Shown in pieces: positions 1 to 4,268 of a stretch of 5,263 bases of DNA. This DNA is from Desulfovibrio sp. Its GTDB lineage: Bacteria > Desulfobacterota > Desulfovibrionia > Desulfovibrionales > Desulfovibrionaceae. Where the stretch lies: positions 61,619 through 66,881 of the forward strand of contig JAAUYX010000091.1 of assembly GCA_014804905.1 (NCBI GenBank), written 5' to 3'. Numbering within the stretch: the first letter of the stretch is position 1; the number at the start of each line of letters is the position of its first letter. The position numbers were made by a program, and so were the translations under genes. Below the pieces are notes generated by a model. That model ran no database searches and was not told the origin of the DNA. It saw only the letters and a list, made by a program, of their open reading frames with translations.

Positions 1-975
1 GCGGAGCAGCTCCGCTTCACGGGGCTGAGCGACGCGCCGGATGCCTGGCTGTGGGCCCACGGGCCGCGCATCATGGCGAAGGTGAAGGAGGCCGAAATCC
101 GCCGCCTCAACCTGCTGGACGCCGGGTCCGTGCGCCAGCAGCCAAAGGAAAAAGCCGTAGCGCCGGAGGCGGCCGTGCGCGAGGGCCTTGACCTTCTGCG
201 CGCGGGCAACGTGCAGGAAGCCGCCGCGGCACTGGAGGTGGCGACAGCTGCAAGCTGGGAAGATACGCCGGAGCACACGCGCCTGCGCGCGCTGGCGCTG
301 GACGGCCTCGGCCGGGCGCGGCTGGCCCTGGGCGACGCGGCGGCAGGGATTGCGGCCCTGCGCGAGGCCGTGGAACTGGCTGCCGGCGACGGCGAGGCCC
401 TGCTGCCCCTGCGCTGCGGCCTGCTCCAGAATCTCTGCTTCGCCCTGTCCGAAAGCGGCGCCACGGAAGAAAGCGCGGCCGTGGGCGGGGAGGCGGCGAA
501 ACTCGCCGAACAGCTCTACGGGCCTGAGTCCCCTGAGCTTGCGGGCGCGCTGCTCAGGCTTTCCGCCGCGCCCTACAAGGCGCGCGACTTCGCCGCCGCC
601 GAGGCGCTCATCCTGCGCGCAAAAGCCATCTGGGAGGCGCAGCAGGGCCCAATACCGCAGCAGGTGGGCACCTGCCTCAACAATCTCGGCCGCATCCACG
701 AGGAGACGGGCGACATGGCGGGCGGCATCGCCTTTCACCGGGAGGCCGTGGCCTTCCGCCGCACGCAGGCGGACAGGGGCGACCTCGCCTTTTCGCTGGG
801 CAATCTCGGCGTGGCCCTGGCGCAGGACGCACAGTGGCCCGACGCCGCCGCCGCGCTGGAGGAGGCGCTCGCCCTCTATGCCGCCCTCGGCAAGGGCGAG
901 AGCCGCGAAGCCAGGGGCTATGCGGCCAATCTCGACATTTGCCGCCGCGCCCTGCGGGAAGAATCAAACAGCTAG
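1..975 (+). CDS. Tetratricopeptide-repeat (TPR) protein, 5' end outside the window
   Basis: The frame is open from the first base, so the ATG at 73 is probably internal. It has no convincing Shine-Dalgarno and follows in-frame, protein-like codons (residues 1-24, including DAWLWAHGPRIM). From window residue 58 to the end the protein is a helical repeat array with the TPR pattern of small/large/small residues. Approximate units are 58-89, 94-127, 136-172, 178-213, 220-253 and 260-294. The clearest are CLNNLGRIHEETGD and SLGNLGVALAQDAQW, which resemble kinesin-light-chain-type TPRs. There is no signal peptide or membrane segment in the visible part, so it is probably cytoplasmic. TPR arrays are protein-binding scaffolds, and no catalytic motif is visible here. 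The residues before the repeats (about 1-45) could be the tail of an upstream domain. I recall nucleotidyltransferase-like DUF4037 domains occurring near DUF4125, but this is unverified. Its partner is probably the coupled DUF4125 protein just downstream. Confidence 0.85.
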   Translation, partial: AEQLRFTGLSDAPDAWLWAHGPRIMAKVKEAEIRRLNLLDAGSVRQQPKEKAVAPEAAVREGLDLLRAGNVQEAAAALEVATAASWEDTPEHTRLRALALDGLGRARLALGDAAAGIAALREAVELAAGDGEALLPLRCGLLQNLCFALSESGATEESAAVGGEAAKLAEQLYGPESPELAGALLRLSAAPYKARDFAAAEALILRAKAIWEAQQGPIPQQVGTCLNNLGRIHEETGDMAGGIAFHREAVAFRRTQADRGDLAFSLGNLGVALAQDAQWPDAAAALEEALALYAALGKGESREARGYAANLDICRRALREESNS

Positions 976-979
976 GAGA
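974..979 (+). promoter_or_regulatory. Ribosome binding site of the DUF4125 gene, overlapping the upstream stop
   Basis: AGGAGA lies about six bases before the ATG at 985. Its first two bases are the last two bases of the TAG stop of the TPR gene (973-975). This placement is typical of translational coupling: ribosomes finishing the TPR gene expose or reinitiate at the second gene. It also fixes the start of the second gene. Confidence 0.8.
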
Positions 980-984
980 CTGTC

Positions 985-1515
985 ATGGAAATAAGCCCCG
1001 AACGCGAGGCACTGCTTAACGAAATCATCGAACGCGAGCTTGCCATGTTCCTGGCAACGCCCAACGAAGGCGGCGTGGCCTCGTGCCAGCAGCGGCCCGA
1101 CACCTTTCGCGTCATGCGGCGCATGGCGCACATCACGCATGAGGACGCGACCCTCCAATCCTACTTGGAGGACCTGCGCGCCGCCGAGGAAAGCGGGCGC
1201 AACTTCATGCTGGAAAAGTACGCGCGCATGGACGACCGCCTGCCGCCGCTCTCCGAGAGCCCCCTGCTGGACGAAATCGCCGATGCGGAAGACGAATTCA
1301 TGGACGAAGCCGCCAAGGCGCGCCCGGAGCGCATCCGGCGCAACGGGCCGGACATGTTCCGCCGCTACCTGCGCTGCGAGCTGGAGACCCTTTCGCCCCA
1401 GACGCTGGCCCTCTATGCCGAGGAAGTGAGGCGCGCCAGGGCGGCCGGCCGCAACCTTGCGCTGGAGCGCCACCAGTGGCTCGCCGATTACATGGCCGCG
1501 CATCCGCGCGGCTAG
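985..1515 (+). CDS. DUF4125-family protein, two-unit repeat, unknown function
   Basis: The protein has 176 residues and is acidic, soluble and predicted mostly helical. The N-terminal half carries what I recognise as the DUF4125 signature: MF then NEGGVASCQ (27-35), PDTF..MRR (38-46), then YLEDL.AAE..GRN (60-73) and LEKYARM. No function is established for this family to my knowledge, and no catalytic triad or nucleotide-binding motif stands out. Conserved Cys34, Asn27 and the two GRN motifs (71-73 and 155-157) are the obvious candidates for function. The C-terminal half repeats the N-terminal half at a constant offset of 84 residues. The start is set by the Shine-Dalgarno at 974-979. The gene follows the TPR gene after 9 bp and is probably co-transcribed with it. 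I recall TPR-DUF4125 fusions elsewhere, which would support a physical partnership, but I cannot verify that here. Confidence 0.82.
   Translation: MEISPEREALLNEIIERELAMFLATPNEGGVASCQQRPDTFRVMRRMAHITHEDATLQSYLEDLRAAEESGRNFMLEKYARMDDRLPPLSESPLLDEIADAEDEFMDEAAKARPERIRRNGPDMFRRYLRCELETLSPQTLALYAEEVRRARAAGRNLALERHQWLADYMAAHPRG
1006..1485 (+). repeat. Protein-level tandem duplication inside the DUF4125 gene
   Basis: Residues 8-83 (1006-1233) and 92-167 (1258-1485) align without gaps at an offset of exactly 84. I count about 21 identities in 76 positions. They include LL.EI...E (10-18 / 94-102), PD.FR (38-42 / 122-126), TL..Y.E.. R.A (56-67 / 140-151), GRN (71-73 / 155-157) and LE (76-77 / 160-161). 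The DNA copies have diverged too far to be an active repeat. The GG.ASCQ segment is present only in unit 1. Confidence 0.7.
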
Positions 1516-1624
1516 GGGAGAGGCAGCGAGCAGCGCATTTCGTGGGCGTGGCAGGGGGCCGCCCCCTCCCGCCTTGGAGTAATGGGGGCGAGGCTGAGGT
1601 CGTCCGCACGCCCTGCGGAGGGGT
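1516..1624. other. Convergent intergenic region with short GC-rich hairpins
   Basis: This is non-coding sequence between the DUF4125 gene and the convergent VOC gene. It holds two small inverted repeats. AGGGGG/CCCCCT at 1553-1558 and 1562-1567 has a 3-base loop. TCCGCA/TGCGGA at 1603-1608 and 1614-1619 has a 5-base loop. Neither is followed by a T-tract on either strand, so alone they are not convincing intrinsic terminators. They could slow polymerase, protect 3' ends, or be part of a dispersed GC-rich element. Confidence 0.45.
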
Positions 1625-1644
1625 TCAGGCCTGGTCCCCTTTTT
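1619..1644 (+). terminator. Probable intrinsic terminator of the TPR-DUF4125 unit
   Basis: AGGGG (1619-1623) pairs with CCCCT (1636-1640). The stem continues past one T-T mismatch through TCA (1625-1627) opposite TGG (1632-1634), and the stem runs into five T residues (1640-1644). It is oriented for the + strand transcript. The stem covers the TGA stop of the VOC gene on the other strand (1625-1627), so one sequence serves as terminator and coding end. The stem is imperfect, hence moderate confidence. Confidence 0.5.
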
Positions 1645-2365
1645 CGCTTCTTTCATATTCGGCGATTTCCACCAGATTCCCTGCGGGATCGCGCAAATAG
1701 ACGCTCCGCATGGGCCCCAGGGCGCCCTGGCGACGGACGATGCCCAGGCCCGGCACAAGGGGTGCCCCGGCAAGTTGCCGCATCACGGTTTCGATAGCCG
1801 CATCCGTGATGAGGCAAAAGTCTCCCGCACCGCCGACAAGCTCAGGGCTTTTTCTCACAAGGCGTATGGAGCCCGTGGCGAGCTGGCAGAGATGGCCGTC
1901 GCCGGACGGGACGCCCTCCAATCCGAGGATTTCGGCATAGAACCGCAATGACGCTTCCATGTCGGGCGCCAGCAGGGTGAGGCTGTCCAGCCGGGGAAGC
2001 GCTCCGGGTGTGGCGGGGCCGAAACCGAGCCCTATCCGGTTGCCGTCAGAGTCTTGAACCAAAAGTCCCCCGGTGCCCGCCTCCCATGCGGGCGCCTGCG
2101 GGAAATATTCCTGAAAAGGCTCCGTGGGGCCGGGATAGACGAGGCTGAAGGCCTGATGCCCCGGCGTGGGATGCAACGCCACGGGTGAAAGGGTTGGCGG
2201 ATATTCGTGAATATTGATTTTCTGCTGCCCAATCCTGGCGACGCCCCGGCCTTTTTCAACGAAAATCTGCACCTCGGGGAGCTGAGCATAAAACTCCAGC
2301 GCACCCGGCAGGTTTTCAGTATCGATGACAAGATGGTCGAGCCTGAGCAGGCGAAAAGTTTTCAT
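1625..2365 (-). CDS. Two-module VOC (glyoxalase/bleomycin-resistance/dioxygenase fold) protein
   Basis: The protein has 246 residues with two tandem VOC modules, about 8-115 and 125-238, and is probably cytoplasmic. Module 1 begins RLDHLVIDTENL and has the KINIHEY strand (49-55) followed by PTPGHQAF. Module 2 begins RLDSLTLLAPDM and ends GALGPMRSVYLRDPAGNLVEIAEY. These are hallmarks of the glyoxalase-like group related to GLOD5. VOC enzymes usually bind a divalent metal through His/Glu side chains, but this substrate and reaction are unknown. His11 and His70 are in module 1, while its last strand reads NRIGLGF with no Glu. Module 2 has Ser128 in place of the first His but keeps Glu233. The ATG at 2365 is chosen because AGGAGG lies seven bases upstream. 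An open frame continues 78 codons further upstream, but its Arg/Gly/Ser-rich product looks non-coding. The gene converges on the DUF4125 gene and diverges from the permease. Confidence 0.85.
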   Translation of the reverse strand: MKTFRLLRLDHLVIDTENLPGALEFYAQLPEVQIFVEKGRGVARIGQQKINIHEYPPTLSPVALHPTPGHQAFSLVYPGPTEPFQEYFPQAPAWEAGTGGLLVQDSDGNRIGLGFGPATPGALPRLDSLTLLAPDMEASLRFYAEILGLEGVPSGDGHLCQLATGSIRLVRKSPELVGGAGDFCLITDAAIETVMRQLAGAPLVPGLGIVRRQGALGPMRSVYLRDPAGNLVEIAEYERSEKGDQA

Positions 2366-2372
2366 CCCCTTC

Positions 2373-2378
2373 CCTCCT
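2373..2378 (-). promoter_or_regulatory. Ribosome binding site of the VOC gene
   Basis: A perfect AGGAGG on the minus strand lies seven bases before the ATG at 2365-2363. This decides the start against the longer in-frame extension to 2599, whose first ATG has no such site. Confidence 0.85.
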
Positions 2379-2581
2379 GAGCTTTTCCCCGATTTTTCCT
2401 TTGCGGAAGCGGCCCTCCTGGCTGCAAAGGACGATTTATCGCCGCTCCCCTGCTGTGGCAGGTGATGCGTGCAAAGACGCCCGGCTCTCTCGGGCCCTCG
2501 TGCTTCAGGAAAACTCCCGCCTTCGCACGCCCCGCGGCCCCACTCGATTGCCCTAGGGCCGCTCCCTCCTCTGCGGCGCCC

Positions 2582-2598
2582 TGTCAGCCTTCGTGACA
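2582..2598. promoter_or_regulatory. Candidate operator dyad TGTCA-N7-TGACA
   Basis: The inverted repeat TGTCA (2582-2586) and TGACA (2594-2598) flanks a 7-base spacer. It lies next to the stronger dyad at 2606-2620, with centres about 23 bp apart, close to two helical turns. A regulator binding site is plausible, but five-base arms can arise by chance. Confidence 0.3.
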
Positions 2599-2605
2599 AT
2601 CTATA

Positions 2606-2620
2606 TTTGATTTAATCAAA
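2606..2620. promoter_or_regulatory. Candidate operator, perfect 15-bp dyad TTTGATT-T-AATCAAA
   Basis: There are seven-base arms around one central base in an AT-rich island upstream of the permease. It contains the T-N11-A spacing of LysR-type regulator boxes (for example T2606 and A2618), and a LysR gene is adjacent to the permease. The half-sites also resemble FNR's TTGAT/ATCAA, but the spacer is three bases rather than four. The site would also overlap a possible minus-strand promoter of the VOC gene, so it could affect both genes. Confidence 0.5.
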
Positions 2621-2641
2621 CACTTTTGGCTTTTTTTCGAT

Positions 2642-2647
2642 TTGACA
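2642..2647 (+). promoter_or_regulatory. Candidate -35 hexamer TTGACA for the permease gene
   Basis: The consensus -35 sequence TTGACA follows a run of seven T residues (2631-2637) that could act as an UP-like element. The best-placed -10 (TGATAC at 2665-2670, 17-base spacing) is poor. A promoter here would therefore be weak and need an activator, or it is a chance match. Confidence 0.35.
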
Positions 2648-2686
2648 GGACAGCACCAGCCACATGATACCAATTTCACAAAATCA

Positions 2687-2707
2687 CGGCCGGCTGGGCA
2701 CCGGCCG
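2687..2707 (+). other. Leader hairpin upstream of the permease gene
   Basis: CGGCCGG (2687-2693) pairs perfectly with CCGGCCG (2701-2707) around a 7-base loop. It lies in the 5' leader, about 80 bases before the chosen start. There is no T-tract after it, so it is not a terminator by itself. It may stabilise the leader or affect ribosome access. Confidence 0.4.
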
Positions 2708-2773
2708 ACGCAATGCCCGGCGCAGGGCGCACCGTCATGCGGACAGCGGCGGCGCGGCACGGGCGGAAGCAGC

Positions 2774-2778
2774 GAGGG
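2774..2778 (+). promoter_or_regulatory. Ribosome binding site deciding the permease start
   Basis: GAGGG lies eight bases before the ATG at 2787. The alternative in-frame ATG at 2664 has no Shine-Dalgarno and would add 41 Arg/Ala-rich residues ahead of the normal N-terminus. Confidence 0.6.
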
Positions 2779-2786
2779 TCCTCGTC

Positions 2787-4268
2787 ATGACAGAAAAAAC
2801 CGTTCCCCAAGCGGGCGCGGCGGCGACAAAAAAACCGCTCTCGCCCATGTATCTGGTGCACACGGCCATCTGCCTGCTCATCACCTTCGGTTTTGGCCAG
2901 CTTACGCCCTTCGGGCCGCTCACGCCGCTCGGCATGAACCTCATCGGCATCTTCCTGGGCGTGCTCTACGGCTGGATATTCATCGAAATCGTCTGGCCGA
3001 GCCTGCTCGGCCTCCTCGCGCTCATGCTTATCGGCGGCATGAAGCCGGGGCAGCTCCTCAACAAGAGCTTCGGCGACCCCATCGTGCAGATGATGTTCTT
3101 CATCTTCGTTTTCTGCGCGACCATCAATTATTACGGGCTCTCCAAGTTCATCTCGCTCTGGCTCATCACCCGCAAGTGTGTCGCCGGGAAGCCGTGGCTC
3201 TTCACCTATGTTTTCATGGGCTCCATCTTCATCCTCGGCGGCCTCACCTCGGCCTCGCCCGCGGCCATCATCGGGTGGTCCATCCTCTACGGCGTCTGTG
3301 ACGCCTGCGGCTACAAGAAGGGCGAGGGCTACCCCACCATGATGGTCTTCGGCATCGTATTCGCGGCCCAGGTGGGCATGTCGCTCATCCCCTTCAAGCA
3401 GGTGCCGCTCACCGTGCTCGGCGCCTATGAGAGCATGAGCGGCGTGACCATCGACTACGCGAGTTACATGCTCGTGGCGCTGGTCATCTGCGCGCTGTGC
3501 TCCGCCGCCTTTATCCTGCTCGGCAAGTACATCTTCCGGCCGGACATGAGCAAGCTGCTCAGGCTGGACGCCGAAAAGCTGGACACCGAAGGCGCGCTCC
3601 AGCTCAACAAGGTGCAGAAGATCGTGCTCGTCTTCCTCTTTTTGCTGGTGCTGCTCCTGCTCGCGCCCAACTTCCTGCCCAAGGGCTTCTTTGTGACGAA
3701 GTTCCTGCGCTCCATCGGCAACACGGGCATCGTCATCCTGCTCGTCACCGTCATGGCGGCCATGAAGGTGGACGGCAAGCCCCTGCTCCGCTTCAAGGCC
3801 ATGGTGGATTCGGGCGTCACCTGGGGCATCATCCTCCTGCTCGCCATCGTGCAGCCGCTGGCCGCGGCCATGGCGCATACGGACAGCGGCATCACCGCCT
3901 TCCTCATGAACGCCATGGAGCCCATCTTCAGCGGCAGCACCCCGCTCACCTTCGCCATCATCATCGGCTTCGTGGCAACGGCGCTCACGCAGGTGATGAA
4001 CAACGGCGCCACCGGCATCGCGCTCATGCCCATCGTGCTCAGCTATTGCCAGGCCTCGGGCGCGGCGCCGGACCTCGCGCTGATGATGGTGGTCATGGGC
4101 TGCCACTTCGCCTTCCTCACGCCGGCGGCCAGCGCCAGCGCGGCCCTCTTGCACGGCAACGAATGGGCGGATGCCAAGTCCATCTGGCGCACCGCGCCAC
4201 TGGTCATCCTCGTGTCGTGGGTCGCCACGGCCATCGTGGTGGTCACCCTGGGGGCGGCCGTGTTCTAG
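2787..4268 (+). CDS. SLC13/DASS-like anion permease, divergent subgroup
   Basis: This is an inner-membrane protein of 493 residues, a normal length for the family. Hydrophobic segments lie at about 22-38, 48-66, 68-84, 98-127, 137-172, 183-203, 225-247, 276-293, 310-326, 342-362, 385-421, 428-448 and 469-491. A charged linker (250-276, FRPDMSKLLRLDAEKLD) separates two pseudo-symmetric halves, as in the ion transporter superfamily. The second-half motif TQVMNNGATGIALMPI (401-416) and FLTPAASASAAL (443-454) align with the SNT and following motifs of sodium-dicarboxylate/sulfate symporters. The first SNT position appears to be LTSASPAA (153-160). Both SNT triplets are therefore altered (SAS and MNN), so substrate and coupling ion cannot be assigned; a carboxylate or inorganic anion is the family expectation. 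The gene diverges from the VOC gene and converges with a LysR gene, which probably regulates it. The start was chosen by the GAGGG site and the Lys-containing N-terminus. Confidence 0.82.
   Translation: MTEKTVPQAGAAATKKPLSPMYLVHTAICLLITFGFGQLTPFGPLTPLGMNLIGIFLGVLYGWIFIEIVWPSLLGLLALMLIGGMKPGQLLNKSFGDPIVQMMFFIFVFCATINYYGLSKFISLWLITRKCVAGKPWLFTYVFMGSIFILGGLTSASPAAIIGWSILYGVCDACGYKKGEGYPTMMVFGIVFAAQVGMSLIPFKQVPLTVLGAYESMSGVTIDYASYMLVALVICALCSAAFILLGKYIFRPDMSKLLRLDAEKLDTEGALQLNKVQKIVLVFLFLLVLLLLAPNFLPKGFFVTKFLRSIGNTGIVILLVTVMAAMKVDGKPLLRFKAMVDSGVTWGIILLLAIVQPLAAAMAHTDSGITAFLMNAMEPIFSGSTPLTFAIIIGFVATALTQVMNNGATGIALMPIVLSYCQASGAAPDLALMMVVMGCHFAFLTPAASASAALLHGNEWADAKSIWRTAPLVILVSWVATAIVVVTLGAAVF

Larger units (their letters stand above)
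2366..2786. other. Divergent intergenic region (421 bp) with leaders and control sites
   Basis: No gene is supported here. The part nearest the VOC gene (2366-2580) is GC-rich leader sequence with small inverted repeats: CCTTTGC/GCAAAGG (2398-2404 / 2424-2430), GCCCG/CGGGC (2479-2483 / 2491-2495) and the palindrome GCCCTAGGGC (2550-2559). The part 2594-2645 is sharply AT-rich and is the likely promoter zone. TATAGA on the minus strand (2605-2600) could be a -10 for the VOC gene, but has no good -35. The remainder (2648-2786) is the GC-rich leader of the permease gene. Open frames across the region on both strands give low-complexity Arg-rich products and are treated as non-coding. Confidence 0.6.

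Noticed and set aside
188..994. A 268-codon + strand frame inside the TPR gene.
   Set aside because: It gives an Arg/Pro/Trp-rich product typical of a shifted frame in GC-rich DNA, while the frame starting at base 1 shows regular TPR repeats.
964..1773. A 269-codon minus-strand frame covering the DUF4125 gene.
   Set aside because: It is antisense to a recognised family member and crosses the intergenic hairpins; no domain was recognised in it.
2479..2495. GCCCG/CGGGC hairpin as a terminator.
   Set aside because: It has only five base pairs and no T-tract on either strand, and no gene ends nearby.
2366..2599. N-terminal extension of the VOC protein by 78 residues.
   Set aside because: The extension is low-complexity and Arg/Gly/Ser-rich, and a perfect AGGAGG sits at the right distance before the internal ATG at 2365, where the VOC fold begins.
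2606..2620. FNR box.
   Set aside because: The half-sites TTGAT and ATCAA fit, but the spacer is three bases rather than the four of the FNR consensus, and no FNR-family gene is present in the window.
2676..4154. A 492-codon open frame on the minus strand covering most of the permease gene.
   Set aside because: Its product is rich in His, Asp, Glu and Arg, the expected antisense of a membrane protein gene rich in CTC/ATC/GCC codons. The + strand reading shows clear membrane segments and family motifs.
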